A DNA stretch of 13,151 nt from positions 1 to 13,151 of the forward strand of contig UQCR01000154.1 in NCBI GenBank assembly GCA_900539655.1, read 5' to 3'. Position 1 is the first letter of the stretch. Each line of letters starts with the position of its first letter. Origin of the DNA: an uncultured Robinsoniella sp. Lineage in GTDB: Bacteria; Bacillota; Clostridia; Lachnospirales; Lachnospiraceae. The position numbers were made by a program, and so were the translations under genes. Positions 1 to 6,849 of this stretch are shown here, piece after piece. The notes beneath the pieces are model-generated. The model searched no databases. It was not told the origin of the DNA and saw only the letters and a program-made list of their open reading frames with translations.

Positions 1-6
1 ATCATT

Positions 7-276
7 TTATGGGGGGTTATAAAGGGGCGGGCCCCCTGCCAGCAGCTGCACCGTCTTTTTGATCCTGCGTCCGGTAACGGCAAGGGTCGTTTCCCGATCC
101 GCATAAAACGTATAGTATCCGCTCAGCATAAAAAAGAAAGGAATACCGGATCGGGCAAAAGCAGTAATAATTGCGCCGGGTGCCTGTGGAAAGCGGCAAT
201 GGACTAAGACAATACCCATGCATGCGAGGCCTTTTAAGTAATTTAAAAAATAATTTATTTGTCTTTGGTTTTTCAT
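7..276 (-). CDS. Truncated acyltransferase-3 family protein (probably broken or damaged at the sequence end)
   Basis: Only 89 residues, against roughly 330-350 for the family. The N-terminal quarter is normal: YLKGLACMGIVLVHC (13-27, with the conserved histidine at 26) in the first helix, ARSGIPFFFMLSGYYTFYA (41-59) in the second, then RRIKKTVQLL (70-79), which normally leads into the third helix. Instead of a hydrophobic helix the frame continues AGGPPLYNPP and stops at 7-9. That tail is unusually rich in G and C runs, and the positions where family members carry leucines or aromatic residues are prolines here. The start is sound, with AGGAG seven bases before the ATG. It differs in sequence from the complete acyltransferase just upstream. 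The window ends six bases after the stop, so whether coding resumes in another frame cannot be seen. Confidence 0.65.
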   Translation of the reverse strand: MKNQRQINYFLNYLKGLACMGIVLVHCRFPQAPGAIITAFARSGIPFFFMLSGYYTFYADRETTLAVTGRRIKKTVQLLAGGPPLYNPP

Positions 277-292
277 TCCTACACTCCTACAC
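277..292 (-). repeat. 8-bp tandem repeat forming a doubled ribosome binding site
   Basis: Two exact copies of GTGTAGGA (coding strand, 292-285 and 284-277) lie directly against the ATG at 276. The junction between copies creates AGGAG (288-284), seven bases from the start. The second copy's AGGA touches the ATG and is too close to act alone, so the repeat itself creates the working ribosome site. Confidence 0.75.
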
Positions 293-313
293 TTAATTCA
301 GATGATCCATCCA

Positions 314-338
314 GTCACTATTGTTACTGTCACTATTG
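314..338 (-). repeat. 10-bp direct repeat at the acyltransferase stop codon
   Basis: GTCACTATTG occurs at 314-323 and again at 329-338 on the plus strand, with a 15-base period. On the coding strand the copies read CAATAGTGAC, so each supplies TAG and TGA in the frame of the acyltransferase gene, and the spacer supplies TAA. Confidence 0.8.
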
Positions 339-1367
339 CTGCCGTACAGAGGGAGTACTAGCCAGCTTTGATACTTTTTTGATGATAAAGGCGCTGCAAA
401 TACTGCTGGCCACTACAAATATGATATATAAAGACTCCGATTTTAAATAGGACCTCCTCACAGCAATGAACAGCGGATGAATCATATACAGTTCATAAGA
501 GATACTCCCCAGAAAACCAAAGGTTCTGTAATCTTTCCACTTTACCTTCATAGACGTCATCAGGATTAACGCAACAAAGCTTATACTTATCGCATTTCTC
601 ATAAATGTCTGCAAAAGTATTCCATCAATCCCCTTTAAAGCAAGCAGCAGCCTCCCCGCAAACAGTGAAATAAACAAAAGTATGACAAGAACATATTTTC
701 TTAAAAACCCTGTCTCCAGATAAACAACAATATGCTCTTCCTCATATTTCCAGAGAATCCCTATTACGAAAGCTGACACTGAAGCAATCCATGTTTCATT
801 TAGATGAAAGATACAGCCCAACACAATATACACCATACAAACGATACTCATCCCGCCAATTGCAGTCCTGGTCTTAAATAATCGAAAGCAAAAATAAAAA
901 ACAACATAGGAAATCAGAATTACACTTACATACCATAAATGTTCCATCCGGCTGAAACCTAAGTAGGAAGCGGCATACTCCCAAAAGGAATGCCGAGACC
1001 CTAAGGAAAATTCCCGAAGTACAAATAATGTATTAACAATCCAATATGGAACGAAAAGGGTTAGAATACGCTTTTTCCAAAAATGTTTTAGATAATCCTT
1101 CTTCTCCAAAACGCCCAACATAAGTCCATAACCGGAGCTGAAGAAAAAATAGGAAACAAAAATAAATCCAACGTACCTCCATATGATAAAAATCCCATCA
1201 CAGGCTGTCTGCTGAGAAATGTGATGGAGCATAATACCCACAGCAAACAAGCCACGGTAATTGTTATTGTTTTCCCTGGAAAAATACTGTTTATCAATTC
1301 CTTTATGAACCGTAATATGTAGTAAAATATAAATCATCCAACCAATGGTGATTATCTTAAAGAGCAT
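333..1367 (-). CDS. Acyltransferase-3 family membrane protein (probable sugar O-acyltransferase)
   Basis: A 344-residue polytopic membrane protein with about ten hydrophobic helices. Members of this family move acetyl or other acyl groups onto extracytoplasmic or lipid-linked sugars. The first helix (about 5-20) precedes a basic stretch and then RGLFAVGIMLHHIS (38-51), whose arginine and H48/H49 correspond to the conserved catalytic region. FFFSSGYGLML (74-84) corresponds to the family's FFxLSGF element, and KKRILTLFVPYWIVN (98-112) to the following RxxRxxxPY segment. GAGGG is seven bases before the ATG. The C-terminus is basic (FIIKKVSKLAS), and the TAG is followed by four more in-frame stops. 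It probably acetylates this polysaccharide, but the acyl donor and target are inferred. Confidence 0.85.
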   Translation of the reverse strand: MLFKIITIGWMIYILLHITVHKGIDKQYFSRENNNNYRGLFAVGIMLHHISQQTACDGIFIIWRYVGFIFVSYFFFSSGYGLMLGVLEKKDYLKHFWKKRILTLFVPYWIVNTLFVLREFSLGSRHSFWEYAASYLGFSRMEHLWYVSVILISYVVFYFCFRLFKTRTAIGGMSIVCMVYIVLGCIFHLNETWIASVSAFVIGILWKYEEEHIVVYLETGFLRKYVLVILLFISLFAGRLLLALKGIDGILLQTFMRNAISISFVALILMTSMKVKWKDYRTFGFLGSISYELYMIHPLFIAVRRSYLKSESLYIIFVVASSICSAFIIKKVSKLASTPSVRQQ

Positions 1368-1370
1368 TTT

Positions 1371-2612
1371 CTATCCCTCATTATGTTTGATATTTTTATA
1401 GATTTCTTTCATATACACAATTTTCTTATCCCAGGTATGTCCTGCTGACAGTTTTTTCTGCGCCTGGATTCCTTTTTGCAAAACTGTCTGCGGATGATTG
1501 ATGCAGTAACGGATGGTATCTGCCATTTGTTCCACGCATTCCATGCGGCTTTTACCGGATATTAAGAATCCGTCTTTTTCTGAAATCATCAGTGCTGATC
1601 CCCCCTGATCCAGCGCAATCACGGGAAGGCCATGAGCCATTGCCTCAACCAAGACAGTTCCGGATGTTTCTCTCAGGCTGGGAAATACAAATACATCAGC
1701 ATTGTCATAATGTTCCTGCATTTTTTCATAGGATAGTTGGCCCTTGAAGATGATATGCCCATCCAGCTTCTTTTTCCGGCACACATCTTTCAAATGCTCC
1801 ATTTCCGGGCCGTCTCCGCAAAGTACTAATTGATATGGAAGTCCTCTGTCTATGCAGTCTAATGCATCAAATAAATATGCCAGTCCTTTCCGGTAAACCA
1901 TCCTTCCCGACCAGATAAAAGTCATCACTTTCTTTTGATCCACTTCCTTCAATTTATCAACTTTCTCCGGTAAAATCTTCTTTTTGTCAATTGCAATATC
2001 CAAAAGCAGCCGGCACTTTTCTTTTTCCTTGATATAAGGATGAACATATTGGTATGTCTCTTTATTTGCCAAAAAAATATAATCTGCTTTGTTAATAGCT
2101 TTTCTATACCCGGGATTTAGAATCGTTAACCGGTTGATAAAGGACCTTATTTTTTCTTCCCGCCTGTTGCTCTTTGTATAATCCCGCAGGCAGGCTGGAG
2201 TCTGCTGTGCTCCGCCCAGTGGTCCTAAAATATAATGTGTGCGCAATTTATATACAAACCCAATCAATCGAAAATCTGTGGTGGAGACATGATGTATCAA
2301 ATCAAACTGATATTTCTTATGCAGTTTTTTTATCATCTCATACGCCGGGTACTGCCACAGCTTCTGATATGCCAGAAAACCTCTGCCTGTTTTATAATAA
2401 AAATTCATCCAGTCCGGTATGTCGCAATAGAAAAAACGCATGTTGGTTATTTTCTGTTCTTTCAGATATCTTTCTATCTGCGGCTTTCTGTCCTTACGCG
2501 TCACCACATAGACTTCATGGTCATCTCTCATGTAAAAGGGCCAGAGCCATCCAAGCCCTTCATCACTTCCTGCATTGGGGGCACAGGAAAAAGCATAGTA
2601 TAATATTCGCAT
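1371..2612 (-). CDS. Glycosyltransferase family 4
   Basis: A 413-residue cytoplasmic GT-B glycosyltransferase. The N-terminus MRILYYAFSCAPNAGSDEGLGW carries the CxPxxGSxxGxGW pattern seen in one branch of exopolysaccharide GT4 enzymes. The middle includes HHVSTTDFR (107-115) and LGPLGGAQQTP (129-139), a conserved acceptor-domain loop. The donor domain shows WSGRMVYRKG (R237, K242), LCGDGPE and the EX7E motif ETSGTVLVE (E315/E323) followed by AMAHGLPVIALDQGG. AGGAG stands nine bases before the ATG. The acyltransferase gene starts three bases after this stop. Nothing in the sequence fixes the sugar transferred. Confidence 0.92.
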   Translation of the reverse strand: MRILYYAFSCAPNAGSDEGLGWLWPFYMRDDHEVYVVTRKDRKPQIERYLKEQKITNMRFFYCDIPDWMNFYYKTGRGFLAYQKLWQYPAYEMIKKLHKKYQFDLIHHVSTTDFRLIGFVYKLRTHYILGPLGGAQQTPACLRDYTKSNRREEKIRSFINRLTILNPGYRKAINKADYIFLANKETYQYVHPYIKEKEKCRLLLDIAIDKKKILPEKVDKLKEVDQKKVMTFIWSGRMVYRKGLAYLFDALDCIDRGLPYQLVLCGDGPEMEHLKDVCRKKKLDGHIIFKGQLSYEKMQEHYDNADVFVFPSLRETSGTVLVEAMAHGLPVIALDQGGSALMISEKDGFLISGKSRMECVEQMADTIRYCINHPQTVLQKGIQAQKKLSAGHTWDKKIVYMKEIYKNIKHNEG

Positions 2613-2617
2613 CTGGG

Positions 2618-3361
2618 TTATCTCCTTTTACGCCCATTATTAAAATGGTCGAATCTGTCATGTCCCATCATTTTTATCAGCATTTTCTTGAATGTTAATT
2701 TCAATGTTTCTCCAAATGATAAATCCAGCCAGGTGCCCATCATATGATGAATCATATAAGTATTCTCTGATTTTTTAATATGAGAATTATCCATGTCATA
2801 ACCTGTAAAATATTCAACCGGATAGATCTTCATATCGGATTGAATTATTTGCAGTGTATCGTCTGTCCTTAATCCATATTTAACTGCCAACATAGTCATA
2901 TGATCGTTTATAGGCGTTATATCCATTTGCCCGTCATCCATAAGAAAGTTCCGGGTATGATAAGTTTTTAAAAATTCAGCTAAAAAAGGATGATGGGGTA
3001 CTGATGCAATAAATGCAGCCGTTAATAATTCTTTAGTTACAAATCCAGTTACAAAAGTTTCATCGTCCAGAATATCATTTATAGATTTGACTGCCTCGAC
3101 ATCCGTATCCAGATAAACCCCGCCAAAATTGCATAGAACCTGTATTCTTACGTAGTCACTTACAAAAGCATATTTATTACATTCATAAGCCTGCTTTACA
3201 TACGCAGGCGCAAGATGAAGATCAAAATTATTTTCATTCCACTCGATGATCTGGTATTCCGGAAGCTTTTTTTCCCAGGTACTTATGCAAAATTGTATTA
3301 ACTTACTTTTTTCTCCTTTGCCAAACCAGCAGTAGTGAAGTATTTTGGGAATTGTTTGCAT
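2618..3361 (-). CDS. GT32-type (DXD, OCH1-like) glycosyltransferase
   Basis: A 247-residue GT-A glycosyltransferase of the capsular polysaccharide/'sugar-binding region containing DXD' type. It begins MQTIPKILHYCWFG, the usual family start. The core YAFVSDYVRIQVLCNFGGVYLD carries the metal- and nucleotide-binding DTD at D85-D87. A C-terminal IHHMMGTWLD stretch supplies the conserved histidine and tryptophan of the family. I prefer the ATG at 3361, ten bases after GGAGGG. The ATG at 3382, seven codons earlier, makes an ATGA overlap with the uxs stop but has no clear ribosome site, so it remains a real alternative (254 residues). The next gene starts 5 bases after its stop, and that gene's AAAGGAG ribosome site lies within the last codons here. 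Donor sugar is unknown. Galactose, mannose or glucosamine transfer are all known in relatives. Confidence 0.88.
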   Translation of the reverse strand: MQTIPKILHYCWFGKGEKSKLIQFCISTWEKKLPEYQIIEWNENNFDLHLAPAYVKQAYECNKYAFVSDYVRIQVLCNFGGVYLDTDVEAVKSINDILDDETFVTGFVTKELLTAAFIASVPHHPFLAEFLKTYHTRNFLMDDGQMDITPINDHMTMLAVKYGLRTDDTLQIIQSDMKIYPVEYFTGYDMDNSHIKKSENTYMIHHMMGTWLDLSFGETLKLTFKKMLIKMMGHDRFDHFNNGRKRR

Positions 3362-3378
3362 ATTTCTTTTACCCTCCA

Positions 3379-4311
3379 TCATAGATCCGAGAAATACCGG
3401 ATTGTGTTTTCAAGGCCTTCTCTCAGGCAGATTCCCGGTTCCCAGCCCAGTTCTCTTCTGGCAAGTTCAATTACAGGTTTTCTCTGCATCGGATCATCGG
3501 ATGGAAGGGGGTGAAATACCAGCTTTGATTTACTTCCAGTCAGTTCAATTACAAGTTCCGCAAGGCTTTTAATCGTAAATTCGCCCGGATTCCCGATATT
3601 TACAGGACCCGTAAATCCTTCGTGGGAATTCATAAGCCTCACCATGCCTTCGATTAAATCATCCACATAGCAGAAGCTTCTCGTCTGGCTTCCATCTCCA
3701 TAGATTGTAATGTCTTCATTTTTCAGTGCCTGTACAATAAAATTGGATACAACTCTTCCGTCATTGGGATGCATCTTGGGTCCATATGTATTAAAGATTC
3801 TCATTACTTTGATGTCTACGTTATGCTGTCTGTGGTAGTCGAAAAACAGCGTCTCCGCCACCCGCTTCCCCTCATCATAACAGGAACGGATTCCTATGGT
3901 ATTAACGCAGCCACGATAGCTTTCCGGCTGGGGATGGATCTCCGGATCTCCGTATACCTCACTTGTACTTGCCTGCAAAATTCTTGCATGGACTCTTTTT
4001 GCCAACCCCAGCATATTCATGGCGCCCAGTACGCTGGCCTTCGTCGTTTTAATAGGATTATACTGGTAATGTATCGGGCTTGCCGGACACGCCAGATTGT
4101 AAATCATGTCTACCTCTGCATATAGCGGATTCACAATATCATGCCGGAGGAACTCAAAATTCCTCTTGCCAAACAAATGCTCAATGTTCTTTTTACTGCC
4201 TGTAAATAAATTATCCACACAGATTACTTCATTTTCCTCTTCTACCAGCCGCTCACATAAATGGGAGCCTAAAAATCCCGCTCCACCTGTTACTAAAATT
4301 CTGTTCTTCAC
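3379..4311 (-). CDS. uxs: UDP-glucuronate decarboxylase (UDP-xylose synthase)
   Basis: An NAD-dependent extended short-chain dehydrogenase that converts UDP-glucuronate to UDP-xylose and CO2. The 310 residues contain the Rossmann motif GGAGFLG (9-15), D33 for the adenosine ribose, NLACPASPIHYQ (72-83), TSEVYGDPEIHPQPE (116-130), the catalytic YxxxK as Y145/K149 in SCYDEGKR, RIFNTYGP (171-178) and GDGSQTRSFCYVDDL (205-219). The ACPASP...HPQPE...RSFCYVDD combination is typical of UXS rather than of 4-epimerases or dTDP-glucose dehydratases. I chose the GTG at 4311, which has AAAGGA seven bases upstream and yields MKNRILVTGGAGFLG. A longer frame from a TTG at 4353 lacks a ribosome site and would run into the end of ugd. 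Its TGA overlaps an ATG at 3382. Confidence 0.95.
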   Translation of the reverse strand: MKNRILVTGGAGFLGSHLCERLVEEENEVICVDNLFTGSKKNIEHLFGKRNFEFLRHDIVNPLYAEVDMIYNLACPASPIHYQYNPIKTTKASVLGAMNMLGLAKRVHARILQASTSEVYGDPEIHPQPESYRGCVNTIGIRSCYDEGKRVAETLFFDYHRQHNVDIKVMRIFNTYGPKMHPNDGRVVSNFIVQALKNEDITIYGDGSQTRSFCYVDDLIEGMVRLMNSHEGFTGPVNIGNPGEFTIKSLAELVIELTGSKSKLVFHPLPSDDPMQRKPVIELARRELGWEPGICLREGLENTIRYFSDL

Positions 4312-4336
4312 TTTTTTATCCTTTCTGCATGACCTT

Positions 4337-5665
4337 TTATTTCCCGACCCCAATTTGATAATAAGTAAATCCGAGTTCTTCTACTGCCTTCTTTTCATAC
4401 TGGTTTCTGCCGTCAAATATAACCGGGGTTTTCATTCGCTTTAACATCTCCTGAAAATCCGGAGAACGGAATTCTTTCCACTCGGTAATCAGCAGCATCG
4501 CATCCACATCCACCAATGCTGAATATTTACTTTTTACATATTCCACATGAGAATTATCTTTTAAATAACAGGTACGAGCTTCTTTTTCCGCCTTTGGATC
4601 ATAGGCCTTAATCTTTGCACCTCTTTTCGTCAGTTCCGAAATAATGGTTATGGAAGCCGCTTCCCTCATATCATCCGTTTCCGGTTTAAAAGCCAGCCCC
4701 CATATGCCAAAACACTTACCCTTAAGGTCCTCGCCAAAATAATCTGTAACCTTTTTAACCAGGACTTTTTTCTGCGTAAAGTTGACCTCTTCTACGGATT
4801 TCAGAAGGGGTGCCTCATATCCTGACTCATTAGCTGTACGGATCAATGCCTGCACATCCTTAGGAAAACAGGAACCCCCATACCCGCAGCCCGGATAAAT
4901 AAAGCTATATCCAATCCTGGAATCACTTCCGATTCCAAGTCTGACATGGTTCACATCCGCACCCACGAGTTCACAGATATTCGCTATTTCATTCATAAAG
5001 CTTATTTTAGCTGCCAGCATAGAATTGGCTGCATATTTCGTCATTTCTGCACTTGCGATATCCATGCAGATAAAATTATTTGTATTCAGCACATAGTGCT
5101 TATAGAGTTCTTTCATCATCGCAAATGCTGGTTCATTGTCTGCGCCTATTACAATTCTGTCTGGACGCATGGTATCTGCAATGGCATTCCCTTCCTTTAA
5201 AAACTCAGGATTAGAAATCACATCGAATGTCAAATCCAGACCGCGTTTATCCAGCTCCTGCCGAATCGTTTCCCGGACTTTTCCCGCAGTTCCCACCGGA
5301 ACTGTGGATTTATCGATAACAAAGACATGCTTCTCCATATATTTTCCAATGGATGATGCCACAGAAAGCACATACTGCAGATCTGCACTTCCGTCTTCTC
5401 CCATGGGCGTTCCAACTGCAATAAAACATATCTTTGATTTTTTCATTGCATCCTGCAGTGAAGTTGTAAAACTAAGGTGGCCCAGTTCTAAATTCCGTAC
5501 CACAATTTCTTCTAATCCAGGTTCATATATTGGAATGATTCCATTTTGCAGGTTCTTTATTTTTACTGCATTGGTATCCACGCAGATTACTTCATTTCCC
5601 ATTTCAGACAGACACGCTCCTGTTACCAGGCCCACATATCCTGTCCCAATGACGGTGATTTTCAT
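4337..5665 (-). CDS. ugd: UDP-glucose 6-dehydrogenase
   Basis: Oxidises UDP-glucose to UDP-glucuronate with two NAD+ in the cytoplasm. The 442-residue protein has the normal length and all the expected parts. These are an N-terminal Rossmann fold with GTGYVG (7-12) and acidic D30 after the second strand, AVGTPMGEDGSADL (83-96), STVPVGT (120-126), NPEFLKEG (152-159), the dimerisation helix with AEMTKYAAN (206-214, K210 catalytic), and GCGYGGSCFPKD (259-270) with nucleophile C266. The C-terminal UDP-binding domain includes GLAFKPETDDMR. GGAGG lies about 8 bases before the ATG. It is followed by the UDP-xylose synthase gene after 25 bases, and that enzyme uses its product. Glucuronate may also enter the polymer directly. 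Confidence 0.97.
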   Translation of the reverse strand: MKITVIGTGYVGLVTGACLSEMGNEVICVDTNAVKIKNLQNGIIPIYEPGLEEIVVRNLELGHLSFTTSLQDAMKKSKICFIAVGTPMGEDGSADLQYVLSVASSIGKYMEKHVFVIDKSTVPVGTAGKVRETIRQELDKRGLDLTFDVISNPEFLKEGNAIADTMRPDRIVIGADNEPAFAMMKELYKHYVLNTNNFICMDIASAEMTKYAANSMLAAKISFMNEIANICELVGADVNHVRLGIGSDSRIGYSFIYPGCGYGGSCFPKDVQALIRTANESGYEAPLLKSVEEVNFTQKKVLVKKVTDYFGEDLKGKCFGIWGLAFKPETDDMREAASITIISELTKRGAKIKAYDPKAEKEARTCYLKDNSHVEYVKSKYSALVDVDAMLLITEWKEFRSPDFQEMLKRMKTPVIFDGRNQYEKKAVEELGFTYYQIGVGK

Positions 5666-5686
5666 AATCAGTTCCTCCGTATTGTA

Positions 5687-5715
5687 ATTTTAATATTTCA
5701 TAATTTGTTATCTAA
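5687..5715 (-). promoter_or_regulatory. Possible weak internal promoter in the gap before ugd
   Basis: The 71-base gap between the GT4 stop and the ugd ATG is AT-rich and has no hairpin with a T-tract. On the minus strand it holds TTAGAT (5715-5710), a 17-base spacer and TAAAAT (5692-5687). The -10 differs from consensus at one base, but the -35 matches poorly. It would give a leader of about 15 bases. An AT-rich gap will often contain such a match by chance, so this is only a candidate. Confidence 0.2.
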
Positions 5716-5736
5716 GATTGCTCTGCGCCTGTTTTT

Positions 5737-6849
5737 TCACCTGTCATTCTGAATGGTGGTTAAAACATACTCCGCAATGGAATCCCAGGAATATTTCTTT
5801 CTATATTCCTCCTGATGGCTGGCAACGTAATTTTTGATTTGCTCATTATGCAGCAGGCGGTCCATTTTATCTGCCAGATCCACTGGGTTTTCTTCATCAA
5901 TGAGATACCCGTTTTTCCCCTCTGCAATGATTTCCTTCATGGAGAATGCATTCCTGGCAATGCAGGGAAGCCCAAAGATCAATGCTTCTGCAAAAACGAT
6001 TCCAAAAGGCTCAGACCGTGAGGGCATCACAAAAATGTCGCAAAGGTTATAATATGCAGCCAGCTTTTTGGGCGTCATCAATCCAAGAAAATTCACACCC
6101 TCCGGTATTTCCACCTGCAAAGGCCAGGTTGCTGGTCCGGCTATATAAAGTTCGGCATCCGGCATCTTTTTCTTTTTTAGTATCTGAAATGCCTTCAGAA
6201 CCACTTCCCCGCCTTTTCGTTCAAATTCTTTCCCTACAAACAATATTTTGTTGGACTGCTTTCCTGTGCGGTCAATGCTGGTAATATCCACGTTGCATCC
6301 CCCGCCGATTGCATGGACTTTTCCGGGATCTATTCCGGTGTTGCTGACCAGGTCGTCCACAAGCCACTGTCCCATAGTAAAAATCCCTTTACATTTTTTA
6401 TAGAACTTCACTGCCTTATCCCTTCTCACTTTCATGACTTCCTCAGAAGTGTTCGGCGGCATTGCAGTATATTTTAAAATCGGGCTTTGCGCCTGGTACA
6501 GCCGGTAAAGGTAATCATCCGATAAATCAATATAAATATATGTATTTTCCGTTACTTTCGTATCATATTCCCGGTACATGAAGTAGCGGTTTTCGGGAAT
6601 GACCTTCAGATTTTCATTGAGGCATTTTTCTCCCCAGGCAATCTCATCCAACCGATAATCCGATTGCCTGAACAGTTTGTTTGCAGCCCGGGACAGAAAT
6701 ATCCGCTCCCGCCCCCTGGCTTTCAGACAATATGAGCTGTCTATTACTGCTTCAGAACGCTTATTCATGGCTTCAAATAAACCGTAAGGAATTCCGGACC
6801 AATCCATCACCGGGTTGTCCGTCCATTTCCAGATATGTTCAATATTCAT
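5737..6849 (-). CDS. Glycosyltransferase family 4
   Basis: A 370-residue GT-B glycosyltransferase without signal peptide or membrane segments. The donor domain is clear: ILFVGKEFERKGGE (about 202-215), LYIAGPATWP, and the EX7E motif EPFGIVFAE (E280/E288) followed by ALIFGLPCIARN. The N-terminal acceptor domain is divergent and gives no donor or acceptor clue. I chose the ATG at 6849 over one nine codons upstream (6876). The 6849 ATG has AGAGGAG five bases ahead of it and forms an ATGA overlap with the flippase stop, while the upstream codons read as ordinary flippase C-terminus. It is the last gene before the 71-base gap, the largest in the operon. Confidence 0.9.
   Translation of the reverse strand: MNIEHIWKWTDNPVMDWSGIPYGLFEAMNKRSEAVIDSSYCLKARGRERIFLSRAANKLFRQSDYRLDEIAWGEKCLNENLKVIPENRYFMYREYDTKVTENTYIYIDLSDDYLYRLYQAQSPILKYTAMPPNTSEEVMKVRRDKAVKFYKKCKGIFTMGQWLVDDLVSNTGIDPGKVHAIGGGCNVDITSIDRTGKQSNKILFVGKEFERKGGEVVLKAFQILKKKKMPDAELYIAGPATWPLQVEIPEGVNFLGLMTPKKLAAYYNLCDIFVMPSRSEPFGIVFAEALIFGLPCIARNAFSMKEIIAEGKNGYLIDEENPVDLADKMDRLLHNEQIKNYVASHQEEYRKKYSWDSIAEYVLTTIQNDR

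Noticed and set aside
20..40. GC-rich GGGCCC-containing stretch as a hairpin terminator
   Set aside because: It lies inside the reading frame, lacks a T-tract, and looks more like sequence damage or decay than a structured element.
17..223. 68-codon minus-strand frame inside the truncated acyltransferase
   Set aside because: It is the same DNA in a shifted frame, and its translation lacks the acyltransferase motifs. It does not rescue the missing C-terminus.
301..311. Short inverted repeat GATG-ATC-CATC as a possible terminator
   Set aside because: The stem is only four bases and no T-run follows on the transcribed strand.
2174..2698. 174-codon open frame on the plus strand
   Set aside because: It runs opposite the GT4 gene and the end of the GT32 gene, with no family features in its translation, so it is a shadow frame.
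4312..4353. Longer start for uxs from a TTG at 4353
   Set aside because: It has no ribosome site, overlaps the end of ugd and adds a polar extension absent from the family, while the GTG at 4311 has AAAGGA seven bases upstream.
5136..5687. 183-codon open frame on the plus strand
   Set aside because: It lies opposite ugd, whose catalytic motifs are all intact, and its translation shows no recognisable domain.
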